A program made the translations under genes and the position numbers. Shown here piece by piece: positions 31,651-39,802 of a stretch of 42,667 nt of DNA. Position 1 is the first letter of the stretch; every line of letters begins with the position of its first letter. This DNA comes from DASRCB01 sp035653295 (lineage in GTDB: Bacteria > Acidobacteriota > Terriglobia > Bryobacterales > Bryobacteraceae): positions 1 to 42,667 of the forward strand of contig DASRCB010000151.1 in the NCBI GenBank assembly GCA_035653295.1, written 5' to 3'. The notes under the pieces were generated by a model, which worked only from the letters and a program-made list of their open reading frames with translations, ran no database searches and was not told the origin of the DNA.

Positions 31651-33225
31651 ATGCCCTCGCGCGGAGGCCGCGATCCGGTACAGCTCGAGCTGTTCCGCCA
31701 TTTGCTCGTCTCCATAGCCGAGGAGATGGGCGCGGTGCTGCGGAAGACATCATTTTCCGCCAATATCCGCGAGCGCCGCGATTACTCCTGCGCCGTGTAC
31801 GACGCCGCGGGGGCAACCGTGGCCATGGGCGATCACATGCCGGTGCACCTCGGCGCCATGCCGCTGAGCGTCGCCCAGGCCATCGCTTCGTTCGATCTGC
31901 GGCCCGGTGACGTGGCCATCCTGAACGATCCTTTTCGGGGCGGCACCCACCTTCCGGACATCACAGCTGTGTCCGCGGTTTTCCTGAAGGGGGGCCGCAG
32001 GCCGGTTTTCTACGTCGCGAATCGCGCGCATCACTCCGATGTTGGCGGCATGAGTCCGGGGTCGATGCCGCTGGCGCGGGAGATTTATCAGGAGGGGATC
32101 CGCATTCCGCCCGTGCTGCTGGCGCGCGGCGGAGCAGTGGACCGCGAGATTCTCGGCCTCATCCTTGCCAACGTTCGAACTCCGGTGGAGCGCGAAGGCG
32201 ACCTGCTGGCGCAGTGTATGGCCATCCGCCGCGGCGAACAGCGCCTGACCGAGCTGGTCCAGAAATACGGTCTTCGCGACGTCACGCGCAACTGCTCCGC
32301 ACTGATGGATTACAGCGAGCGCATGATGCGCGCCGCGCTCGAGCGGTTGCCGGGTGGCGTGTATGAATTCGAGGACAGGCTCGATAACGACGGACTCAGC
32401 GAGCGGCCGGTGCGGATCCGGGTGCGAATCACTCTCGAGCACGGGGCGGCAACAGTGGATTTCAGCGGCTCCGATCGGCAGGCTGAGGGGAGCGTCAACG
32501 CCAACTACGCGGTGACACTCTCGGCGGCGATGTACGTTTTCCGGTGCCTGATCCGCGAGGACGTGCCCTACACGGCGGGGCTCATGCGACCGCTGCGCGT
32601 GATCGCGCCGGAAGGAACGGTGGTGAATGCGCGGCCGCCGGCGGCCATGGCGGCAGGCAACGTGGAAACATCGCAGCGGATTACCGACGTGCTGCTGGGA
32701 GCGCTGGCGCAGGCCGCGCCGGACGCGATTCCCGCGGCCAGCTCGGGAACGATGAATAACGTCACTCTGGGCGGCGTGGATCCGTTTCGGAACCGGCCCT
32801 TCGCGTGGTATGAGACCATTGCCGGCGGCATGGGCGCCTCGTCGGGGAACGACGGGCTGAGCGCCGTTCAAACGCACATGACGAACAGCTGGAACACTCC
32901 GGTGGAGGCGTTCGAGCACCAGTTCCCGGTGCGCATCCGGCGCTATGGCATTCGCACCGGTTCGGGCGGGTCCGGACGGCGGCGGGGCGGGGATGGGATC
33001 GTGCGCGAATTCGAATTCCTCGCGCCGGCTGACGTAACCATATTGTCCGACCGCCGCGAGCGCGGCCCCTGGGGGCTCGCTGGAGGAGGCAATGGAAAGC
33101 CCGGGCGCAACACACTGATTCGCGGGGGACGGCAACGCCGGATTGCCGGGAAGGAGCGGTTCGAGGCCGGCAGCGGGGACGTTCTGAGGATCGAGACTCC
33201 CGGTGGCGGCGGGTGGGGCGGTTAG
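31651..33225 (+). CDS. HyuB-type hydantoinase B / oxoprolinase subunit
   Basis: This 524-residue protein starts at ATG 31651. It follows the hydantoinase B pattern throughout: E-M-G-A-V-L-R-K-T-S-F-S-A-N-I-R-E-R-R-D-Y-S near residue 30, then M-P-V-H-L-G-A-M, L-N-D-P-F-R-G-G-T-H-L-P-D-I near 85, and H-H-S-D-V-G-G, with the glycine-rich G-G-M-G-A-S-S-G-N-D-G late in the chain. HyuB works with HyuA in ATP-dependent opening of hydantoins or 5-oxoproline-like rings. No HyuA gene lies next to it in this window, which is unusual. The length is at the short end of the family. A long minus-strand reading frame covers it completely and is treated separately. Confidence 0.92.
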   Translation: MPSRGGRDPVQLELFRHLLVSIAEEMGAVLRKTSFSANIRERRDYSCAVYDAAGATVAMGDHMPVHLGAMPLSVAQAIASFDLRPGDVAILNDPFRGGTHLPDITAVSAVFLKGGRRPVFYVANRAHHSDVGGMSPGSMPLAREIYQEGIRIPPVLLARGGAVDREILGLILANVRTPVEREGDLLAQCMAIRRGEQRLTELVQKYGLRDVTRNCSALMDYSERMMRAALERLPGGVYEFEDRLDNDGLSERPVRIRVRITLEHGAATVDFSGSDRQAEGSVNANYAVTLSAAMYVFRCLIREDVPYTAGLMRPLRVIAPEGTVVNARPPAAMAAGNVETSQRITDVLLGALAQAAPDAIPAASSGTMNNVTLGGVDPFRNRPFAWYETIAGGMGASSGNDGLSAVQTHMTNSWNTPVEAFEHQFPVRIRRYGIRTGSGGSGRRRGGDGIVREFEFLAPADVTILSDRRERGPWGLAGGGNGKPGRNTLIRGGRQRRIAGKERFEAGSGDVLRIETPGGGGWGG

Positions 33226-33870
33226 GCGACGGGTAGGGGTCAGGGAACAGGGGTCCGAAAAGCCGGGGTCCGGGAACCGGGGTCCGGGGTCCGCTGTGTG
33301 CTGGGCCGATACTCCGTCGTTGGGTGGGATTTCTGGTGTGCTGTCAATGGGTTGCGGGCCGGCGGGGTTGTGTTCGTTTGTGGGATTAGGTTCGTTTGGC
33401 GCGTTTTCCGGGTCGTAGTCCATGAGCGTCTTATACGCCCTTGCCATCTGGCGCTCGTAGCGGGATTCGTAGCGGCTCAGGAGCTCGAGGGCTCTCGTGA
33501 AGTCGGCCATGGCGCGGAAGGAGCGGTAGGTTTTCTCGTCCGGCGGGAGATGGCAGGGGCCCATCAGGCCGGCTTCGTATTTGTAGGCGGTTTTCTCGAG
33601 GGCCCAGACGCGGCGGATGCGCCAGGCGCAGGCTGCGATGGATTCGACCTGGAGACGTTGGAAGGGCGTGGAGGGGCGGAACTCGTCGTCCAGTTCGTTG
33701 GAGAGCTGGAGGAAGCGCTCGGCCGGCTCGGTTGGAAGGACGATGATTTCGCTGAGCAGGCCGTGTTTGACGGCGTTGCGGCATGAGCGCAGTTTGCCCT
33801 CGGGGGTTTTTGGGCCGCGAGATTTGGCCCCATTTTCGCGCGAGGCGCGGATACGACGTTCGGAAGACAT
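31750..33870 (-). CDS. Conserved acidobacterial-type protein with a run-on frame across HyuB
   Basis: The literal open frame is 706 residues. Only the first 170 or so (33870 back to about 33360) look like a real protein: S-S-E-R-R-I-R-A-S-R-E-N-G, then A-K-S-R-G-P-K-T-P-E-G-K, R-N-A-V-K-H-G-L-L-S and the helical A-A-C-A-W-R-I-R-R-V-W-A-L-E. I know this 'G-P-x-T-P-E-G-K … K-H-G-L' family as a short, multi-copy protein of Acidobacteriota and Planctomycetota; its function is unknown to me. After that the frame passes a Pro-rich low-complexity part antisense to the G-rich tract and continues antisense to the hydantoinase gene. No in-frame stop occurs before 31750. A lost stop is the simplest explanation. 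Confidence 0.5.
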   Translation of the reverse strand: MSSERRIRASRENGAKSRGPKTPEGKLRSCRNAVKHGLLSEIIVLPTEPAERFLQLSNELDDEFRPSTPFQRLQVESIAACAWRIRRVWALEKTAYKYEAGLMGPCHLPPDEKTYRSFRAMADFTRALELLSRYESRYERQMARAYKTLMDYDPENAPNEPNPTNEHNPAGPQPIDSTPEIPPNDGVSAQHTADPGPRFPDPGFSDPCSLTPTRRLTAPPAATGSLDPQNVPAAGLEPLLPGNPALPSPANQCVAPGLSIASSSEPPGAALAAVGQYGYVSRREEFEFAHDPIPAPPPSGPARTGANAIAPDAHRELVLERLHRSVPAVRHVRLNGAQPVVPRRGAHAAGNGLIPREGPVPKRIHAAQSDVIHRSRAGRGNRVRRGLRQRSQQHVGNPLRCFHVACRHGRRRPRIHHRSFRRDHAQRSHEPRRVGHVLADQAPENVHRRRECHRVVGVDAPLSLPIGAAEIHCCRPVLESDSHPDPHRPLAESVVIEPVLEFIHATRQPLERGAHHALAVIHQCGAVARDVAKTVFLDQLGQALFAAADGHTLRQQVAFALHRSSNVGKDEAENLAVHCSAARQQHGRNADPLLINLPRQRHRPRTHAANIGVMRAIRDVENRPAAPLQENRGHSCDVRKVGAAPKRIVQDGHVTGPQIERSDGLGDAQRHGAEVHRHVIAHGHGCPRGVVHGAGVIAALADIGGK
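33231..33289 (+). other. Two adjacent canonical G-quadruplex motifs
   Basis: GGG-TA-GGGG-TCA-GGG-AACA-GGGG (33231-33253) and GGGG-TCC-GGG-AACC-GGGG-TCC-GGGG (33265-33289) each fit the four-run rule with loops of 2-4 bases. They start 6 bases after the hydantoinase stop and would be in its 3' transcript; on the other strand they are the low-complexity Pro-rich part of the run-on gene. Confidence 0.75.
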
Positions 33871-34249
33871 TGGAGACTACCCTCCCGGCAGCATCTTACT
33901 CCGCGAGGCGGAAGCGCCGAGGGGCAGAGTTATCGGAAATGCTTAGGATTCAATTGGCTGGCGGGGGTGGAGGCCTTGTGAACGCCTGATGGCGACCAGG
34001 CGGGGAGCGGGTTTTGGCGAAGGCGGCAATTTCTGCTGCACTATGCAGGCGGGCAGAATCCGATGGCGCGGTTTTCCAGGGCTCAGTGTCCCGGAGGGCT
34101 TTCAGGGTGGCGGAAAGGCCTTGATGCCTGTCCGGGAAGGCCTTGATGACCGGAGCACAACAATGCACGTGGCCGACGATAGGCCGCAGCAGGCCATTTG
34201 CGCGAACACGGCGTTGGAGGTCATAGCGCCGCGATGAACGATTACCTGC
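33871..34249. other. 379-base gene-poor region
   Basis: I see no convincing gene. Short open frames on both strands have no family character. It holds a 15-base direct repeat (34112-34126 GGAAAGGCCTTGATG and 34134-34148 GGGAAGGCCTTGATG, one mismatch, 22 bases apart). Confidence 0.5.
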
Positions 34250-36880
34250 TCATTCTGTGCGTAAGGCCTGCATGGGATCTATCGATGCCGCGCGGCGGGC
34301 AGGAACAAAACAGGCGATCAGTGTAGCGGCGCAGAGAAGAATGGCAACTATCACGAATGTCAGCCAATCCTCAGCTCCCACGCCATAGAGCATGCCACGC
34401 AGATAGCGGGTAAGCGCAAACGAGATGATCAGCCCGAGAAGCAGGCCCAGGCCCGCAAAGCGCAGGCCTCGTCCCAGGACCTGTCGAAAAACGTCTCGCT
34501 TGCCTGCACCGAGCGCCAGGCGAATGCCGATTTCATGGGTGCGTTGCCTGGTGGCATAGGCAACCACACCATAAACTCCGACGGCAGCGAGGATAAGAGC
34601 CAACAGCCCGAATGAACCTGCGAAGGCTGCTGCGATGCGCTCAAAGGCATTCCCAATCCGCATGTTCGCGGCGAGCGTGGTCTCGCCGAAGAGGGGCAAA
34701 TCGGCATTGAGTCCGTGAATGGTTCGTTCCACGGCGGAAGCATAGGCCATAGGATCGCCGGTTACGCGGACATATACAATCTGGTCGGCCCTGTAACTCT
34801 GGAACATCGGAATCAGCACCAGCGGCGCCGTGTCGTAAACCAGGCGACGGTACTTCCCATTGGCGGCCACACCAACCACTGTCGTCCAGTCTCCGGCAAC
34901 CTGCAGCCGCTTGCCGATCGGGTCTTGTCCCGGCCAATAGCGGTCGGCCAATGCCTTGTTGATAATCGAGATCCGCGGCGCGCCGGCATTGTCCCTTTCG
35001 GTAAAGTCCCGTCCCGCCAGCAAGGCTGTTCGTACGGTCCCTAAGTACTCCGGCCCTACGACACCCCTGTCGACCTCCATGGACTCGTTCCTGGCGGGCA
35101 CATAGCCTTCGGGCTGGATAAAGTCTGTATGTATCGTGTAGCTCAGCGGGGAGAAATCGCCCAGCGTGACCGACTGTACGCCAGGCAGCGATTTGAGGCG
35201 CACCAGCATTTGTTTGTCAAACTCAATGCCTTGCGCTCTGGAATAGCCCATCGGTTTCAGATCAAAGCTGGCAAGAAACACGTGGCTCGGATCGAACCCC
35301 GGATAGGAATCCTCTGCCCGCTGAAGCGTGCGGGCGAATAGCCCGGCACAGACCAGCAGCAGCAGCGACAGCGCAATCTGCCCGACCACCAGTCCTCCCG
35401 CCAGGCGCGACTTGTGGATCCCTCCGGAGGTATTGAGTGCCTCCTCCTTCAGAGCAGACACGGGATCGAGGGCGAGGCGGGAAGCTCGAAGAGCCGGCAG
35501 CAAGCCGGACAGTGCGGCAGTAAGAAGCGAAATGATGATGGCGGCCGCCAGCACCGTTCCGTCAACGCGTCCATTCAGCGTAAGAGGAAGTGTCGTGAGC
35601 GGCAGAAATGCGGACAATCCATGTGCCGTCCATTTCGTCAACAACAGCGCGAGCCCGGCTCCCGCCAGAGCGATCAACGCATTCTCCACCATCAACTGAA
35701 GCACCAGCGTCCAGCGGTTTGCCCCTATCGACAGGCGAATGGCGAATTCGCGCCGGCGCGCCACCGAGCGCACCAACAGAAGATTCGCCAGGTTCGCGCA
35801 GGCGAGCAGTAAGAGTACCAAAGCCAGGGCGAAAAGAACGGGCAGCGTTCCGTAAAGGTAGACATTTATATTGAACGGCGACCGCCACAGCGGATCGGAA
35901 GAGATCGTGTTTGGTCCCTTGTGCGCGTCCGGAAACCGCTCCACGAGGCCTTGCATCAGGCTGTTCAGCTCGTCTTCAGCTCGGCGATGATCGACTCCCG
36001 GCTTGAGTTTGCCAAGCACGTTGAGCCAGAAGACGTCGCGATGTCGAGGCCGATCGAAGCCCCAAATCTGGGAATCCATGCCAAGTGGTATCCATAGATC
36101 GGACCGTAACCCGCCGTTGCAGCCCTGGAAGCCCTCGGGGGCGACACCGACAATCGTGTACGGATGCAGATTGATGTGAACGGTCTTTCCAATGATGGAA
36201 GGATCCGCGCCAAAATGGTCCTTCCATAATCCGTAACCGAGCACCGCTTCGGCCACACCCAGCCGCTCATTCCGCGCAGTCGACGCAAGCGTTCGGCCCA
36301 GGATCGGGTGCAGACCGAGCACCTCAAAGTAATTCGACGACACCAGCGTCCCATAAATGCGCTCGGGCTTGCCCGAATCCGTGATCGCCATGTAGTCGTG
36401 GTGATAAGCGAGCAACCCGGCGAAGCTCCGGGCGTTATCGCGAAGGTCGGCGTAATCCATGTACGAAAACGGAGGAGTTGGATGCTCGCTTCTTTCGCCC
36501 CGCATGATGGTGATCATGTCGCTGGTGTGGGCAATGCCGGGGATGGGATCGAGCAGAGTCGAGTTGATCCAGCTGAAGATGGTGGTGTTGGCAGCGATGC
36601 CCAGCGCAAGGGTGACGATTGCAACGCAGGTAAAGCCGGGATTTCTTATCAGTTGACGAATCGCGAATTTAACATCGTGGAGCAGATTGTCGAACCACAC
36701 GATACGGCTGCGGAGATAGAAGCGTTCCTGTGCCACCTGCGCGCTGCCGAACTCGACTCTTGCCCTGCGACACGCCTCTTCTTCGCTCAAGCCCTCGCAC
36801 TGTAAGTCGTCGGCCTGGAGCTCGATATGCGATTTGATCTCCTCGGCGAAATCGTCCGCGCTTCTTCTGCGTCTGAACAT
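34250..36880 (-). CDS. ADOP-type MacB/FtsX permease with N-terminal prefix
   Basis: The ATG at 36880 gives 876 residues (an upstream frame is open). Residues 1-60 form the soluble prefix typical of this family: F-R-R-R-R-S-A-D-D-F-A-E-E-I-K-S-H-I-E-L-Q and A-C-R-R-A-R-V-E-F-G. The rest has a membrane helix following A-I-R-Q-L-I-R-N-P-G-F-T, a periplasmic core, FtsX domain 1 near 345 (L-L-L-L-A-C-A-N-L-A-N-L-L-L-V-R), a second periplasmic domain, and FtsX domain 2 near 757 (R-T-H-E-I-G-I-R-L-A-L-G-A-G), ending D-P-M-Q-A-L-R. This is the acidobacterial duplicated orphan permease layout. It starts 2 bases after the PadR gene; the two form an operon. Confidence 0.94.
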   Translation of the reverse strand: MFRRRRSADDFAEEIKSHIELQADDLQCEGLSEEEACRRARVEFGSAQVAQERFYLRSRIVWFDNLLHDVKFAIRQLIRNPGFTCVAIVTLALGIAANTTIFSWINSTLLDPIPGIAHTSDMITIMRGERSEHPTPPFSYMDYADLRDNARSFAGLLAYHHDYMAITDSGKPERIYGTLVSSNYFEVLGLHPILGRTLASTARNERLGVAEAVLGYGLWKDHFGADPSIIGKTVHINLHPYTIVGVAPEGFQGCNGGLRSDLWIPLGMDSQIWGFDRPRHRDVFWLNVLGKLKPGVDHRRAEDELNSLMQGLVERFPDAHKGPNTISSDPLWRSPFNINVYLYGTLPVLFALALVLLLLACANLANLLLVRSVARRREFAIRLSIGANRWTLVLQLMVENALIALAGAGLALLLTKWTAHGLSAFLPLTTLPLTLNGRVDGTVLAAAIIISLLTAALSGLLPALRASRLALDPVSALKEEALNTSGGIHKSRLAGGLVVGQIALSLLLLVCAGLFARTLQRAEDSYPGFDPSHVFLASFDLKPMGYSRAQGIEFDKQMLVRLKSLPGVQSVTLGDFSPLSYTIHTDFIQPEGYVPARNESMEVDRGVVGPEYLGTVRTALLAGRDFTERDNAGAPRISIINKALADRYWPGQDPIGKRLQVAGDWTTVVGVAANGKYRRLVYDTAPLVLIPMFQSYRADQIVYVRVTGDPMAYASAVERTIHGLNADLPLFGETTLAANMRIGNAFERIAAAFAGSFGLLALILAAVGVYGVVAYATRQRTHEIGIRLALGAGKRDVFRQVLGRGLRFAGLGLLLGLIISFALTRYLRGMLYGVGAEDWLTFVIVAILLCAATLIACFVPARRAASIDPMQALRTE

Positions 36881-36882
36881 GA

Positions 36883-37248
36883 CTACGCCTGTTCGCTGTT
36901 CGGCCGTGCAGCCAGAATCAATCCCATCGCTCTGGTCAGCCGCTGCCATTCGCTGGTCTTTTCCACGAGCTGCCGGCGTCCCCTGGGAGTCAGGGAATAG
37001 AAGCGCGCCTTACGGTTGTTCTCGCTAACGCCCCACTTCGCGCTGATCCACTTTTTGTCTTCCAGGCGCTGGAGAGCAAGATATAGCGAACCATGATCGA
37101 CGAAAAAGACCTCCTCCGACTGGCGTTGTATGGAGCGCGCTATGCCTTGCCCGTGGCATGCGCCGAGCAGGAGGGTTCTGAGAATGAGCAGGTCGAGCGT
37201 ACCCTGGAGGAGGGCGATGCGATCGTCGGGACTGTTTTGGGAAGGCAT
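36883..37248 (-). CDS. PadR-family transcriptional regulator (ADOP-associated)
   Basis: I use ATG 37248 (121 residues, M-P-S-Q-N-S-P-D-D); the ATG at 37266 is also possible. The winged-helix reads L-L-Q-G-T-L-D-L-L-I-L-R-T-L near residue 12, then H-G-Q-G-I-A-R-S-I, V-D-H-G-S-L-Y-L-A-L-Q-R-L-E near 50 and Y-S-L-T-P-R-G-R-R-Q-L near 85, as in the short acidobacterial PadR proteins that sit beside ADOP genes. It likely represses its own operon. The effector is unknown. A candidate operator overlaps the start region. Confidence 0.94.
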   Translation of the reverse strand: MPSQNSPDDRIALLQGTLDLLILRTLLLGACHGQGIARSIQRQSEEVFFVDHGSLYLALQRLEDKKWISAKWGVSENNRKARFYSLTPRGRRQLVEKTSEWQRLTRAMGLILAARPNSEQA

Positions 37249-37280
37249 CCGACATAAACGTGACATGATTTGGGTCGGAT
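37247..37280. promoter_or_regulatory. Inverted repeat at the PadR gene start, candidate operator
   Basis: ATCCGAC (37247-37253) and GTCGGAT (37274-37280) are perfect 7-base inverted arms, 27 bases centre to centre. GACAT and ATGTC words inside and beside the arms resemble the ATGT-N8-ACAT theme of PadR operators, and a TTGACA reads outward on the minus strand just upstream. No good -10 follows, so the promoter itself is uncertain. Confidence 0.45.
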
Positions 37281-37352
37281 GTCAACAGGAAGGACGACGC
37301 CTCGATAGAATTGTGAGCTTCCGGCGGCCGTATGCAATTTGAGGCAGCACGC

Positions 37353-37378
37353 GCGCCGGGTTCAGGCGCCGGGTTCAG
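37353..37378 (+). repeat. 13-base perfect tandem duplication
   Basis: GCGCCGGGTTCAG occurs twice in direct succession in the gap between the PadR and MFS genes. It is too short for a functional claim. Confidence 0.7.
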
Positions 37379-37415
37379 GTTGCCAGACGAATTGGCCTTT
37401 GCTATTCTTTCCCGA

Positions 37416-38741
37416 ATGCCGCTCGTTCCGCCGGCGCCTGGCGTGCGCCGTCCCGCAGTGTTTTACGGCTGGTGGGTTGCTCTGACCGCAGCGACCGGAT
37501 TATTTCTCAGCATCGTGCCGATTGTCGTGTTTTCGTTCGGCGTGTTTCTCAGGCCAATCACGAGGGACTTTCATGCGGGCCGCGGCGAGGTCTCATTTGC
37601 TTACACTCTGTTCAGCCTGACTCAGTCGGTGAGCATGCCGCTTGCCGGCTGGCTCATGGACCGCTTCGGCGCGCGGCGCGTAATTCTCCCATCCATGGTG
37701 CTGGGAAGCGTCGTTCTGCTGCTGGTTCCGTTTTGCTCCAACAGCCTGCTGCGGCTTTATGTCATCTTCGGGCTGCTCGGTGTGCTTGCCGCCGGCGCGG
37801 GCGTGGTCGCTTTCGCCAAGGTGACGTCGCAGTGGTTCGACAGGCATCGCGGGCTGGCGCTCGGGCTAATGATGCTGGGCCTTGGACTGGGCGCGTTTGT
37901 GATGCCGTGGTTTGCCCATTTGCTCATCGCAGGATTCGGCTGGCGTGTTGCATACGCAGGCGTGGGAGCCGCCATCCTGCTGGTTTCGACTCCGCTGGTC
38001 ATGAAGTTTCTCAGGGAGAGGTCGGAGAGCCTGGGGCTAATGCCCGACGGGGCGATCTCCAGCGATCGGGCGGCGCCCGCCGAGCCGATAAGCAGGGATC
38101 CGGGCATGACATGGCGCGACGCGTTATGTACCCGGACGTTCTGGCTTCTGTTCACGTCGTTCGCCCTCGTAGCCGCCGCCACACAGGCCTGTTTTACGCA
38201 CATGGCGGCGATCGTTTCGGATCGGGGCAGCAATGGGCAACTCGCGGCGCTCGCGTCTTCGCTTCTCGGCGGCGGGCTTCTGGTCGGCCGCACCGGCTCC
38301 GGTTACCTGCTGGACCGGTTCTTCGCCCCGCGGGTGGCAGCCGTGATTTTCGCCGGCGCCGGCTGCGGAATCGCACTGCTGCGCATCGCTTCCTCGCCGG
38401 GGGCTGCGTTCGTGGCCGCTTTTCTGATTGGTCTTGCACTCGGCGCCGAGGGTGACGTGATGCCGTACCTGACAAGCCGCTATTTCGGGCTTCGCTCCTT
38501 CGGTGAGATCTGCGGCATCATTTTCGCTGGCTTTTCGGTCGCGGGAGGATTGGGTCCGTACCTGATGGGAGCCGCTTTCGACGCCCATCATTCATACGCT
38601 CTTCCGCTGATTCTGTTTTGCGTAGCGGTGCTGGTTGCCGCGGCGCTCATGTTGCTTGCCGGTCCTTACCGGCGCGGCGCGATGTCCGTCATGGACGGCG
38701 GTCTGGACGGGTACGTCCCTGAACCGGCAATCGAGGCGTGA
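37416..38741 (+). CDS. MFS transporter (monocarboxylate/oxalate-formate type)
   Basis: ATG 37416 gives 441 residues; the open frame upstream reads through a tandem repeat and has no family character. There are about 12 hydrophobic segments, with the MFS loop motif L-M-D-R-F-G-A-R-R between the second and third (near residue 83) and a weaker match in L-L-D-R-F-F-A-P-R in the second half. Y-G-W-W-V-A-L-T-A at the first helix is typical of the oxalate/formate and monocarboxylate-like branch. It would carry a small acid or anion across the inner membrane. The stop is 4 bases before the decarboxylase-like gene, so they are probably co-translated, and the substrate may be an aromatic acid. Confidence 0.9.
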   Translation: MPLVPPAPGVRRPAVFYGWWVALTAATGLFLSIVPIVVFSFGVFLRPITRDFHAGRGEVSFAYTLFSLTQSVSMPLAGWLMDRFGARRVILPSMVLGSVVLLLVPFCSNSLLRLYVIFGLLGVLAAGAGVVAFAKVTSQWFDRHRGLALGLMMLGLGLGAFVMPWFAHLLIAGFGWRVAYAGVGAAILLVSTPLVMKFLRERSESLGLMPDGAISSDRAAPAEPISRDPGMTWRDALCTRTFWLLFTSFALVAAATQACFTHMAAIVSDRGSNGQLAALASSLLGGGLLVGRTGSGYLLDRFFAPRVAAVIFAGAGCGIALLRIASSPGAAFVAAFLIGLALGAEGDVMPYLTSRYFGLRSFGEICGIIFAGFSVAGGLGPYLMGAAFDAHHSYALPLILFCVAVLVAAALMLLAGPYRRGAMSVMDGGLDGYVPEPAIEA

Positions 38742-38745
38742 GGAT

Positions 38746-39759
38746 ATGAAAAAGATCGCACTGGAAGAACACGTCCTTGTTCCCGGCGCCGAGCAGATAG
38801 TGCCCGAGCATCAGACCCATCCCGAATTCAAACACAACATGCCGGCGCTGCTCGATATCACCGGCGCTCGCATACGCGCGATGGACGAGGGTGAGATCGA
38901 AGTCTCTGTTCTTTCGCCCACCGCCCCGGGATTGCAGGGTTTGAGCGAAGCCGCCGTGAAAGATCTCGGGAATATCGCACGGCGATGGAATGATTATCTT
39001 GCGGAGGCGGTAGCCAGGCATCAGGCCCGGCTGAAGGTTTTCGCGGCTCTTCCCATGTGCGACCCGGAACTCGCAGTCGGCGAACTCAGCCGGGCTGTCA
39101 AAGAGCTGGGCTTTGTCGGGGCCCTGGTGAACGGTTACGACAACTCGGGAAATGCGCCGGCCAGATACTATGATTCGCCGCAATATGCCGATTTCTGGAA
39201 AACGGCCGCGGCGCTGGATGTGCCGGTGTATGTCCATCCGCGCTCAGTGCCGGACGATCGTACGACTACGTATTCCGGCTACCCCGAGCTTCGCGGTTCC
39301 GCGTGGGGGTTTCACGTTGAGACGGCCGAGCACATGCTGCGGCTGATGATGAGCGGACTATTCGACAAACTGCCGACCCTGCGCATCATCATCGGACACC
39401 TCGGGGAACTTCTTCCGTTGTGGGCGTGGCGGATCGACCATCGCCTGAACCGCGAGCGATGGGCCGCGTGGGCCGGTGAACAAGGCCGGCCACGGAAACT
39501 CACCGTAAGCGAGTATCTCCGGCGCAATTTCTTCGCGACAACCAGCGGGACATTCGATACGGATGCATTGAAACATGTGGTCAGCGTTATGGGATCGGAT
39601 CGAGTGTTGTATTCGGTTGACTATCCATACGAATCGACTACCGAGGCCAGCGAGTGGTTCGAGGGCCTTGACCTCGAACCGCAGGTGAAAGCAGCCATCG
39701 CTTACGGCAACGCCGAACAACTGCTCGGGTTGCGGAAACTGAGAGGCGCCCGAGCTTAA
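38746..39759 (+). CDS. Amidohydrolase-2 family, dihydroxybenzoate (gamma-resorcylate) decarboxylase-like
   Basis: ATG 38746 follows a GAGG site and the MFS stop by 4 bases, giving 337 residues. It opens M-K-K-I-A-L-E-E-H-V, the metal-site Glu/His pair of gamma-resorcylate and related decarboxylases (instead of the H-x-H of hydrolases). V-Y-V-H-P-R-S near residue 162, I-I-G-H-L-G-E near 217 and Y-S-V-D-Y-P-Y-E near 285 give the other expected metal and catalytic residues. The family removes or adds CO2 on hydroxybenzoates without a redox cofactor. Together with the MFS gene it suggests uptake and decarboxylation of an aromatic acid; the actual substrate is inferred. Confidence 0.86.
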   Translation: MKKIALEEHVLVPGAEQIVPEHQTHPEFKHNMPALLDITGARIRAMDEGEIEVSVLSPTAPGLQGLSEAAVKDLGNIARRWNDYLAEAVARHQARLKVFAALPMCDPELAVGELSRAVKELGFVGALVNGYDNSGNAPARYYDSPQYADFWKTAAALDVPVYVHPRSVPDDRTTTYSGYPELRGSAWGFHVETAEHMLRLMMSGLFDKLPTLRIIIGHLGELLPLWAWRIDHRLNRERWAAWAGEQGRPRKLTVSEYLRRNFFATTSGTFDTDALKHVVSVMGSDRVLYSVDYPYESTTEASEWFEGLDLEPQVKAAIAYGNAEQLLGLRKLRGARA

Positions 39760-39802
39760 ACGCCGGCCGTGGCCGGAGCGACAATTGCGAAGGGGATATA
39801 TC

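Noticed and set aside
29831..31816. Long minus-strand frame of more than 600 codons
   Set aside because: It covers several well-supported genes on both strands; its composition is Arg/Pro-rich shadow sequence without family character.
33989..34237. Small plus-strand frame in the gap before the ADOP gene
   Set aside because: No ribosome site, no recognised motif, and a direct repeat runs through it.
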